Of a stretch of DNA of 11,318 bases, positions 1-5,622 are shown in pieces; position 1 is the stretch's first letter; each line of letters starts with the position of its first letter. Location of the stretch: the NCBI GenBank assembly GCA_017540065.1, contig JAFYBU010000037.1, positions 1 through 11,318 of the forward strand, written 5' to 3'. The DNA comes from Alphaproteobacteria bacterium. GTDB lineage: Bacteria; Pseudomonadota; Alphaproteobacteria; CAAHEQ01; UBA3637. The translations under genes were made by a program, and so were the position numbers. A model generated the notes under the pieces. The model had not been told where the DNA came from. It did no database searches and worked only from the letters and a program-made list of their open reading frames with translations.

Positions 1-216
1 AGAAGCCGGAGCCGATTCAAAAGTAACAGAACCGCCATCCGAATGACGAATTCCGGAAACCGTATAAATGGATGCATCTTGTAAAACATCCCCAAAATAA
101 ACATCAATATCAGATGTCTTAAAAATAGCAAAAGAAAATTCAAAAGTTTTTAATGTTCCGTTCGCTATGTATTGTATCCGTGGTTTAACACCATAGACTT
201 TTACATGTTCAGTCAT
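1..216 (-). CDS. Phage tail-fibre/tail-spike-like protein, N-terminal part (cut by window edge)
   Basis: An open frame of 72 codons runs from ATG at 216 off the left edge without a stop, so only the N-terminus is seen. The start is supported by a strong Shine-Dalgarno (AGGAGA) about 6 nt upstream. The protein starts MTEHVKVYGVKPRIQYIANG and continues with a pattern of short beta strands: TFEFSFAIFKTSDIDVYFGD, then a YTVSG step, then GGSVTFESAPAS. The layout 'PRIQY-ANG--F-F-F-IFK-SD--VY-...-YTVSG...GGSVTF--AP' is one I recognise from the N-terminal adaptor region of phage tail fibre and tail-spike proteins; this is recollection of a family, not a search. It points to a prophage, phage-derived tail or gene-transfer-agent cluster continuing to the left. 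It follows ftsH on the same strand but is separated from it by two terminators. The C-terminus, and therefore receptor or enzymatic specificity, is outside the window. Confidence 0.7.
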   Translation of the reverse strand, partial: MTEHVKVYGVKPRIQYIANGTLKTFEFSFAIFKTSDIDVYFGDVLQDASIYTVSGIRHSDGGSVTFESAPAS

Positions 217-240
217 TTTTTCTCCTATTATAATAAAAGT

Positions 241-270
241 AAAAAAGGACCCGATCAACAGATCGGATCC
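241..270 (-). terminator. Intrinsic terminator, distal of a tandem pair
   Basis: On the minus strand a 10-bp stem (GGATCCGATC at 270-261, GATCGGGTCC at 256-247) with loop TGTT is followed directly by six T. The single imperfect pair is a G-U wobble only when read as minus-strand RNA, which supports that direction. The T-run ends 24 nt before the start codon of the tail-fibre-like gene at 216. Confidence 0.85.
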
Positions 271-285
271 TTGGATTCGGTTAAT

Positions 286-311
286 AAAAAAAGCACCGGA
301 TACACCAGTGC
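286..311 (-). terminator. Intrinsic terminator, proximal of a tandem pair, downstream of ftsH
   Basis: On the minus strand a 7-bp stem (GCACTGG at 311-305, CCGGTGC at 299-293) with loop TGTAT is followed by seven T (292-286). As in the second terminator, the one non-Watson-Crick pair is a U-G wobble in minus-strand RNA. It lies about 48 nt after the ftsH stop and would end the cpoB-tilS-ftsH transcript. An outer inverted repeat, GGTTAA (319-314) with TTAACC (284-279), encloses the hairpin and its T-run. Confidence 0.85.
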
Positions 312-326
312 CTTTAACCGCGGGTA

Positions 327-355
327 ATTATATCATAAAATAAGAAAAAAGTCAA
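327..355 (-). promoter_or_regulatory. Near-consensus sigma-70 promoter directly behind ftsH
   Basis: The minus strand carries TTGACT (355-350), a 17-nt spacer, and a perfect TATAAT (332-327). This is the strongest sigma-70-type promoter in the window. The predicted start is near 320, and the first thing transcribed is the tandem terminator pair. The -35 lies 3 nt after the ftsH stop codon, so the promoter is outside the ftsH coding sequence. Confidence 0.75.
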
Positions 356-358
356 GAA

Positions 359-2230
359 TTATTCTGTCACTTCAGGAACACTCGGTTGAACGGAAACCAA
401 GTTCTTTGTCTTTTCTTCTTTACCAATTTTTTTACCTGACAACAAAAGTTTCACTTCTTCACCGGACAAGGTTTCATATTCAATCAATCCCTTTGCCAAA
501 GTATCCAATTCCCTGCGATAAGTGCGCAACAAACTTTGCGTCCGCTTATAAGCAGTGTTAATCAAACGGGCAATTTCTGTGTCCACTTGTAAAGCCGTTT
601 TATCTGCCATATTTTTGCGCTTGGCAATACTGTATCCCAAAAAGACATCCGATTCCGGTTCTTCAAAAGCAATAGGCCCCAAGGCACTCATTCCCCATTC
701 GGAAACCATTTTACGTGCGATTGTTGTTGCCACCTGAATATCATTACTGGCACCCGTAGATACTTTTTCCTTTCCCAGCACCATTTCTTCGGCCACACGA
801 CCTGCAAATAAAATAGAAAGACGGGAAAGAAGATAGGTTTTACTTTGCGAATATTTATCCTTTTCGGGGAGTTGCATGGTGACACCCAAAGCACGTCCCC
901 GCGGAATAATCGTCACTTTATGTAACGGATCAGATTCGGGCAAATGAAGCGACACAATGGCATGTCCCGCTTCATGGTAAGCAGTCATTTTCTTTTCTTT
1001 TTCATCCATGATAAGACTGCGCCGTTCGGATCCCATCATCACTTTATCTTTGGCATCTTCAAATTCGGTCATGGCAACCATTGTTTTATTACGACTGGCA
1101 GCCAACAATGCCGCTTCGTTTACCAAATTTGCCAAATCCGCGCCGGAAAATCCGGGTGTTCCACGTGCCAATACGTCCAATTTAACATCTTTAGCCAAAG
1201 GAACCTTTCTGACATGTACCTTCAAAATTGCTTCACGCCCCTTGATGTCCGGATTATTTACAACCACTTGGCGATCAAAACGCCCCGGACGTAAAAGGGC
1301 CGGATCCAATACATCCGGACGATTCGTTGCAGCAATTAAAATGATACCAGAATTTACCTCAAAACCATCCATTTCCACCAACAACTGATTCAAGGTCTGT
1401 TCGCGTTCGTCATTACCACCGCCAAGCCCAGCCCCACGATGACGCCCGACAGCATCAATTTCATCCACAAAAACAATGCACGGCGCCGTTTTTTTGGCTT
1501 GTTCAAACATATCTCTGACACGTGAAGCCCCTACCCCCACAAACATTTCCACAAAATCAGAACCCGAAATGGAATAAAAAGGAACGTCTGCTTCACCGGC
1601 AATTGCACGAGCAAGTAAGGTTTTTCCGGTTCCCGGAGGCCCAACCAACAAAACACCTTTGGGGATTTTTCCGCCCAAACGTTGAAATTTTCCGGGTGCT
1701 TTCAAAAATTCCACAATTTCTTGCAATTCGGATTTGGCTTCTTCAATGCCGGCCACGTCCTTGAAAGTCACTTTTTCCTTACCGTTCAACAAACGGGCGC
1801 GTGATTTCCCGAAACTTAATGCCTTGCCGTTGCTGGCAGCCATTTGACGCATCATCATCAACCAAATACCCAAAAAGAATATCATGGGCAACCATGCAAT
1901 TAAAATACCGCTCCAAGATTCACCGGGATCCGGAACAGGCGCTGCCGAAATTTTCACCTTGTGTTCTGTCAATACCGGAACCAAGCCTGCTTCGGCCGGC
2001 ACATAGGTTTCAAACTTTTTATGATCATTCGTTTCACCGTAAACATTCTGCCCTTGAATTTCAACAGATGTCACTTCCCCCTTTTCAACACGTTCAATAA
2101 AATCCGTGTAAGTCATACTTTCTTTTTGATTTTTCATGGCCGGCGCATAAGCCAAATTGGCAATAACAACCATAACCAAAAAAATAATAATCCAAGTGCC
2201 AAGACTTTTAGGTGCTGAAGAAATTTTCAT
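359..2230 (-). CDS. ftsH: ATP-dependent zinc metalloprotease FtsH
   Basis: This is the membrane-anchored AAA+ protease that extracts and degrades misfolded membrane proteins and selected cytosolic regulators as an inner-membrane hexamer. The 623 residues are close to the usual length. Order: TM helix about 12-29, periplasmic domain about 30-105, TM helix about 106-127, AAA+ module with Walker A GPPGTGKT (197-204), pore motif FVG (230-232), Walker B FVDEID (254-259), and second region of homology ATNRPDVLDPALLRPGRFDR with arginine fingers R314 and R317. The peptidase has HEAGH (419-423) and a likely third zinc ligand D497 in SNDIQVAT. All catalytic residues are present. The start has a ribosome site (AAGGA, 8 nt away) and its ATG overlaps the tilS stop as ATGA, suggesting translational coupling. 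It is the last gene of the cpoB-tilS-ftsH unit and is followed by a terminator pair. Confidence 0.98.
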   Translation of the reverse strand: MKISSAPKSLGTWIIIFLVMVVIANLAYAPAMKNQKESMTYTDFIERVEKGEVTSVEIQGQNVYGETNDHKKFETYVPAEAGLVPVLTEHKVKISAAPVPDPGESWSGILIAWLPMIFFLGIWLMMMRQMAASNGKALSFGKSRARLLNGKEKVTFKDVAGIEEAKSELQEIVEFLKAPGKFQRLGGKIPKGVLLVGPPGTGKTLLARAIAGEADVPFYSISGSDFVEMFVGVGASRVRDMFEQAKKTAPCIVFVDEIDAVGRHRGAGLGGGNDEREQTLNQLLVEMDGFEVNSGIILIAATNRPDVLDPALLRPGRFDRQVVVNNPDIKGREAILKVHVRKVPLAKDVKLDVLARGTPGFSGADLANLVNEAALLAASRNKTMVAMTEFEDAKDKVMMGSERRSLIMDEKEKKMTAYHEAGHAIVSLHLPESDPLHKVTIIPRGRALGVTMQLPEKDKYSQSKTYLLSRLSILFAGRVAEEMVLGKEKVSTGASNDIQVATTIARKMVSEWGMSALGPIAFEEPESDVFLGYSIAKRKNMADKTALQVDTEIARLINTAYKRTQSLLRTYRRELDTLAKGLIEYETLSGEEVKLLLSGKKIGKEEKTKNLVSVQPSVPEVTE

Positions 2231-3510
2231 TTTTGAATCCTTGGGTTAAAGTGAATAAAAAGTGTTTTATTTCCCTTTTTATAGTCCAAATACGCTTTTT
2301 TTTCAAGCTCTTTTTGGCCAAGAACGGGAACTTCTGGAAAATAAAGTCCGCAAAAACAACTTTCGTCAATGGAATAATGGACCTTATTATAATCCGCATT
2401 CGGAAAAGTTTTTTGGACCAAAAAGGGTAAATCCTTTATACGTTTTTTGGGAGCTTGATGAGACAAAGTTGTCGCCACGGGTGAAAAGATAAAAAATCTG
2501 TCCCAATAAGCAGACTTTCCTTTTTTCAGCTTCATAGACTTGGTAATTTGACGCATTTCCCGCGCAATAAAAATACCTTTTTTATGAAAGATGATTTGGC
2601 ACCCCGCCAATGTGGCAGATTTTAGGGAAGAATTTAACAACTTTTCCACCGATTCCAATGAAACAATTTTATCTTGCCCGCTGATTAAAGGTAATAAATG
2701 CAACAACGTCCGCAAACGAATTTCCATCGGGGCCATTTCCCATGCCATTTTACCGATAAAAGCATAGCCTACCGGGCTTAAAAGAACTGAATTTTTAATA
2801 AACGCATTTGTATAAAAATCAACGGCCTGTTTCACGCGTGTTAACCGTTTTGTAAGAACGTTGATTGTGGCGGGGGTTAAACCCATTTCGGATAAACTTT
2901 TTTGATGTCCGCGCCATAACACACGTTCATACAGCGGGCTGTAATTCATAGGATCTTCCACCCAAGATATTTTATTCTTTTTCAAATATTCAACAATTTC
3001 TTTTTTAGAAACATCCAATAAAGGACGTACCAAAATCAACCCATTCAAATCAGACTTTTTTTGCATGGCGCAAAGGCCGTCCAAACCGCTTTTATGAGCA
3101 AAACGCGCCCAAAAAGTTTCACATTGATCCTCTATATGATGGGCCAAAAATAAATACTGAATTTTGTTTTTTTGACAAGCCTTTTGCAACAAGTCATAAC
3201 GCGCCTGACGTGCCAATTCTTCCACACGTGTTTTTGGTTTTTTCCCTGACCATTTCAACACTTGATGGATGAAACCTAACTTTTTTAATTGTAAATGAAC
3301 TGCCGACGCTTCTTTTGAAGATTCGGAACGCAAGCCATGATCAACCGTAAAGGCATATAACTTCACCCGATTTTTATCGGCCCATTTTTTCAAAAGCAAA
3401 GTCAAACATAAACTGTCAGCCCCTCCGGAAACAGCCACTGCAATTTTATCAGGTTGTTCCGAAAACAAAGCCTGCATTTCATCTTCAAATTTTTTTTCTA
3501 AAGCGGACAT
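2227..3510 (-). CDS. tilS: tRNA(Ile)-lysidine synthetase TilS
   Basis: TilS ligates lysine to C34 of tRNA-Ile(CAU) using ATP, changing its codon reading from AUG to AUA; this is essential in most bacteria. The protein has 427 residues, similar to the E. coli enzyme. Visible motifs are the PP-loop SGGADS (28-33) for ATP, VDHGLR (56-61), RVEELARQARYDLL (95-108), LAHHIEDQCET (122-132) followed by SGLDGL (141-146), RPLLD (162-166) and WVEDPMN (183-189). The C-terminal half is lysine-rich and divergent, and I cannot confirm a canonical TilS C-terminal domain there. The start codon lies 13 nt inside the end of cpoB, and its stop overlaps the ftsH start by 4 nt, so the gene is tightly embedded in the operon. 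Only a weak ribosome site (AAAGG) precedes the ATG, consistent with coupling to cpoB translation. Confidence 0.96.
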   Translation of the reverse strand: MSALEKKFEDEMQALFSEQPDKIAVAVSGGADSLCLTLLLKKWADKNRVKLYAFTVDHGLRSESSKEASAVHLQLKKLGFIHQVLKWSGKKPKTRVEELARQARYDLLQKACQKNKIQYLFLAHHIEDQCETFWARFAHKSGLDGLCAMQKKSDLNGLILVRPLLDVSKKEIVEYLKKNKISWVEDPMNYSPLYERVLWRGHQKSLSEMGLTPATINVLTKRLTRVKQAVDFYTNAFIKNSVLLSPVGYAFIGKMAWEMAPMEIRLRTLLHLLPLISGQDKIVSLESVEKLLNSSLKSATLAGCQIIFHKKGIFIAREMRQITKSMKLKKGKSAYWDRFFIFSPVATTLSHQAPKKRIKDLPFLVQKTFPNADYNKVHYSIDESCFCGLYFPEVPVLGQKELEKKAYLDYKKGNKTLFIHFNPRIQK

Positions 3511-4292
3511 TTCAATGCCTTTGCTTCATCTTTTGCCCGTTTTTTCAAGGCTTCATTAGCTTGCGGAAATTCATCAGATAAACCTTTGAACGCACTACAA
3601 GCTTCTGTTTTTTTACCCAACCCCTTCATGGCAAGTCCTAATTTTAACATATTATCAGGCGCTTTGGTATTGTTCTTGTATTTTGTAAATCCATCTGCAA
3701 ACAAACCGGCAGCTTCCGCATATTGACCCCGAGTATAATAACTTTCACCCAGCCAATAATTGGCATTTCCTAAATATGAAGAAGTAGGATAATCCGTCAT
3801 AAACTTTAAGAAAGCTTGTTCTGCTTTATCATAATCTCCAGCCTTTAATAAAGCATAGGCCGCTTCATAAGCATCTTTATCTGATGTGTTTTTTGCTTCC
3901 GAAACAGGTTCGGAATTTGATGGTTTGGAAGATGACAATTCATTCAAACGAAAATCCACATCTGTATTGACTCTATCCACTTTATTTTCCAAGGAGTTCA
4001 ATTGAAATTCCAAACGTTCAACTTTTTCTGTTAATCCTTGGATGACTTGATTTTGGGCATCCAATTGAGAATAAAAATCATCAATGTTGGCAGGGACATT
4101 GGATTTATTTTGTATATCATCTGCAGAAGATGGAGCTGATTGTACTGACGGATTTTGATAAAGTTTCCGTTGCAATAAGGCCAATTCGGCTTCCATTCTG
4201 TCCACTTTATCGATTAAAATTTCCGTTTTAGTATCGGCCAAAACGTTAAAGGAAAGCAAGCATACCCCTGCCATTAAAAGTATATTTTTCAT
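3498..4292 (-). CDS. cpoB: Cell division coordinator CpoB (YbgF), Tol-Pal-associated TPR protein
   Basis: This is a periplasmic protein that in E. coli links the Tol machinery to peptidoglycan synthesis during outer-membrane constriction. I place the start at 4292, not at the upstream in-frame ATG at 4484, because translation from 4292 gives a typical signal peptide (MKNILLMAGVCLLSFNVLA, likely cut before D20). It also has a good ribosome site (GGAG, 7 nt away), and the longer form would run back through a terminator and into pal. The protein is 264 residues. Two coiled-coil stretches (about 22-45 and 76-121) form the oligomerisation region. A Ser/Asn-rich linker follows, then three TPR-like repeats (about 140-173, 177-210 and 214-247) with the classic YAEAAGLF and DYDKAEQAF patterns. 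The tail has two cysteines (C232, C262) that could form a disulfide. It is the first gene of the cpoB-tilS-ftsH unit and overlaps tilS by 13 nt. Confidence 0.95.
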   Translation of the reverse strand: MKNILLMAGVCLLSFNVLADTKTEILIDKVDRMEAELALLQRKLYQNPSVQSAPSSADDIQNKSNVPANIDDFYSQLDAQNQVIQGLTEKVERLEFQLNSLENKVDRVNTDVDFRLNELSSSKPSNSEPVSEAKNTSDKDAYEAAYALLKAGDYDKAEQAFLKFMTDYPTSSYLGNANYWLGESYYTRGQYAEAAGLFADGFTKYKNNTKAPDNMLKLGLAMKGLGKKTEACSAFKGLSDEFPQANEALKKRAKDEAKALKCPL

Positions 4293-4305
4293 TTGCCATC
4301 TCCAT

Positions 4306-4341
4306 AAAAAAATCCCTTCTTGAAACATAGCAAGAAGGGAT
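4306..4341 (-). terminator. Intrinsic terminator after pal
   Basis: A perfect 11-bp stem (ATCCCTTCTTG and CAAGAAGGGAT) with an 8-nt loop is followed on the minus strand by a run of T (4311-4306). It lies 18 nt after the pal stop and only 13 nt before the cpoB start. The loop and the stem overlap the predicted cpoB promoter. Confidence 0.9.
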
Positions 4342-4352
4342 AAAATAGTCAA
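4324..4352 (-). promoter_or_regulatory. Predicted cpoB-tilS-ftsH promoter, nested in the pal terminator
   Basis: The minus strand has TTGACT (4352-4347), a 17-nt spacer and TATGTT (4329-4324), the latter preceded by TGC as in an extended -10. The predicted start, near 4317, lies inside the 3' arm of the pal terminator. The new transcript would therefore contain only half of the hairpin and escape termination. The same ten bases, TTGCTATGTT, form the -10 region of the predicted dnaE promoter. Confidence 0.6.
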
Positions 4353-4359
4353 GCTTTTT

Positions 4360-4851
4360 TTAGTAAGCAACTGTTGTTGCAGACCGATTTTTAGCCCAGG
4401 ATTCTTCATCAGATCCCAAAACAACCGGTTTGTCTTTACCATAAGAAATGGTACGAATACGGTTAGATTCAACACCATTGGCAATCAAATAACTGGCTGC
4501 CATATTCGCACGGCGATCACCCAAAGCCAAGTTGTATTCACGTGTACCGCGTTCGTCACAACGTCCTTCAACAACAATCAATGCCTTTGGATTTTTCTTT
4601 AACCATTCAGCTTGAGCCCTTAAATCGGCTTTAGCCGTAGCATCTAAAGAAGAACTATTCAGAGCAAAGTAAACAACATCATTTGTTTCGTTGCTGAATG
4701 CTTTTGTCATAGCGGTTGTTTCCAAATCAGCAATATTTACCCCCTCTTTCCAACCACCAGTTGTCTCATCCCCATAAGTTTCAAAACCCTGATTGGATGA
4801 ACAAGCGCTGACCAATAAAACAGCACAAATTGAAGCAAATAGTTTTTTCAT
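4360..4851 (-). CDS. pal: Peptidoglycan-associated lipoprotein Pal
   Basis: Pal is an outer-membrane lipoprotein that binds meso-diaminopimelate peptidoglycan and links the outer membrane to the wall at the division site through the Tol system. The 163 residues begin with a lipoprotein signal peptide ending in LVSAC, with the lipidated cysteine at C17. After a short linker rich in Gly, Thr and Asn comes an OmpA-like domain (about 58-163). Its peptidoglycan-binding core is GRCDERGTREYNLALGDRRA (96-115), with the invariant Asp at 99 and Arg at 114; E. coli Pal has the closely similar [20 protein letters not shown]. The C-terminus SYGKDKPVVLG...KNRSATTVAY is typical. The ribosome site is weak (AAGGGA). 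The gene is 20 nt downstream of a second lipoprotein gene, probably cotranscribed with it, and is followed by a strong terminator. The usual upstream neighbour tolB is not in the window. Confidence 0.97.
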   Translation of the reverse strand: MKKLFASICAVLLVSACSSNQGFETYGDETTGGWKEGVNIADLETTAMTKAFSNETNDVVYFALNSSSLDATAKADLRAQAEWLKKNPKALIVVEGRCDERGTREYNLALGDRRANMAASYLIANGVESNRIRTISYGKDKPVVLGSDEESWAKNRSATTVAY

Positions 4852-4871
4852 TTCACTTTTCCCTTTCTTGA

Positions 4872-5492
4872 TTATTTATCAACACATTGCGGACATGGAT
4901 CATTAGGATCCGGACAAGGACATACCGGTTTTTGAGGTATTGCTTCGACCTTTTTTTCGGCCTTATATGTTTCCCACCATGTCGGATCGGGTTCCGGTTC
5001 AACAACCGGAGCCGGTTGAGTTGTAATCTGAACTGGGGGCGGCGGAGGTAAAACTTCTGTTGTTGTAACAGAAGCTTCTTGTGCCTGATAATTTTGTGTA
5101 CAAGTTGTTTCTACCGTTGTTGATTCAGATGTAGCATAAGGAACAACTTGGGGGCCGCCCGCTGGTAACGGGGCCACTTTGGTGGTACAACCTGCCGTAC
5201 AACCCACAGCACCACCACAACCACATCCGGCGGTTTGATTACTGATAATTGCAACGGGTTGACCATTTGTTAATTCACGTGTTTCATAGGTTCTCGGATG
5301 TTGCATATAGTAGGTGTTCATCACACATTGACGATAAGCATCATGATCACGAATAAAAGCACAGCCGTTTTCAGCACGTTTCTGTGCCAAAGCAGCATCA
5401 CGCTTTTCTTGTGCAGCTTGCAAATCTGTTTCATGTGCAATACAAGCACTTAATAAGGAACATCCCAACACAACCAATAAATATTGTTTCAT
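4872..5492 (-). CDS. Cysteine- and proline-rich lipoprotein of unknown function
   Basis: I do not recognise a family. The 206-residue product starts with a lipoprotein signal peptide ending in LLSAC, lipidated at C17. No Asp occupies the +2 position (it is Ile), so outer-membrane delivery is likely. After a charged helix (about 21-42) come cysteines at 44 and 56, a cluster AGCGCGGAVGCTAGC (88-102), C131, a proline-rich spacer (149-170) and the tail CPCPDPNDPCPQC (191-203). Twelve cysteines in the mature protein is very high for a periplasmic lipoprotein and suggests several disulfides or metal binding. The proline-rich stretch could act as a rigid spacer from the membrane. A strong ribosome site (AAGGAG) and a good promoter precede it. 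It lies where alphaproteobacteria usually have tolB, immediately upstream of pal, and is probably cotranscribed with pal. A role in the envelope near Tol-Pal is inference from position and lipidation only. Confidence 0.85.
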   Translation of the reverse strand: MKQYLLVVLGCSLLSACIAHETDLQAAQEKRDAALAQKRAENGCAFIRDHDAYRQCVMNTYYMQHPRTYETRELTNGQPVAIISNQTAGCGCGGAVGCTAGCTTKVAPLPAGGPQVVPYATSESTTVETTCTQNYQAQEASVTTTEVLPPPPPVQITTQPAPVVEPEPDPTWWETYKAEKKVEAIPQKPVCPCPDPNDPCPQCVDK

Positions 5493-5509
5493 TTTTTCTC
5501 CTTGTCAAA

Positions 5510-5529
5510 GACCTTGGACATAAAGGTCC
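5510..5529 (-). repeat. Overlapping inverted repeats in the lipoprotein leader
   Basis: GACCTT (5528-5523) and AAGGTC (5515-5510) form a 6-bp stem with a 7-nt loop. GGAC (5529-5526) and GTCC (5519-5516) can form an alternative, mutually exclusive stem. Both lie at the very 5' end of the predicted transcript, upstream of the ribosome site at 5503-5498. They could stabilise the mRNA or be an operator; no ligand is implied. Confidence 0.4.
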
Positions 5530-5536
5530 TATTACT

Positions 5537-5565
5537 AGTTTAGCGACTTTTGAAAATAAAATCAA
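5537..5565 (-). promoter_or_regulatory. Promoter for the lipoprotein-pal unit
   Basis: The minus strand has TTGATT (5565-5560), a 17-nt spacer and TAAACT (5542-5537) within CGCTAAACT. The latter fits the GCTA-type -10 described for alphaproteobacterial housekeeping sigma factors. The predicted start is near 5530, giving a ~38-nt leader before the ATG at 5492. Confidence 0.6.
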
Positions 5566-5579
5566 CATATTTTTATTAA
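5550..5579 (+). promoter_or_regulatory. Weak candidate promoter for the plus-strand gene
   Basis: TTGAAA (5550-5555), an 18-nt spacer and TATTAA (5574-5579) predict a start near 5586, which would exclude the ATG at 5581 as start codon. Its -35 lies between the -35 and -10 of the minus-strand lipoprotein promoter, so the two promoters overlap. A second TAAAAT at 5607-5612 lacks a good -35. Confidence 0.35.
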
Positions 5580-5622
5580 AATGATTTTAAGACTTGCTTT
5601 TTTATGTAAAATCTGCCATTTT

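Larger units (their letters stand above)
241..320 (-). ncRNA. Candidate short RNA or attenuated 5' leader (~80 nt)
   Basis: A transcript from the promoter at 327-355 would start near 320 and meet U-tract hairpins ending at about 286 and 241, giving RNAs of roughly 35 and 80 nt. Its 5' end (GGUUAA) can pair with UUAACC 35 nt downstream, closing a structure around the first hairpin. The RNA can be read in two ways. It may be an independent small RNA with an oligo-U 3' end. Or it may be a leader that controls read-through into the tail-fibre-like gene at 216. No known riboswitch or T-box motif is recognised, and no small open frame with a ribosome site is evident in it. That it is transcribed is inference from promoter and terminator signals only. 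Confidence 0.45.

Noticed and set aside
227..258. Promoter overlapping the distal terminator (TTGATC-17-TATTAT at 258-253/235-230, and TATAAT at 232-227) for the tail-fibre-like gene
   Set aside because: The start point would fall in or just before the ribosome site, removing it; TATAAT at 232-227 has no -35 at normal spacing.
241..320. T-box or known riboswitch class in the tandem-hairpin leader
   Set aside because: It is too short, with no T-box sequence or conserved aptamer core.
944..1764. Plus-strand open frames inside ftsH
   Set aside because: They are antisense shadows of a highly conserved gene, with low-complexity translations and no ribosome sites.
4293..4484. 64-residue N-terminal extension of CpoB
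   Set aside because: It runs through the pal terminator and the end of pal in another frame; the start at 4292 has a ribosome site and a signal peptide.
5581..5622. Upstream ATG start for the plus-strand gene
   Set aside because: There is no ribosome site and it lies before the predicted transcript start; not fully excluded because no start here has a clear Shine-Dalgarno.
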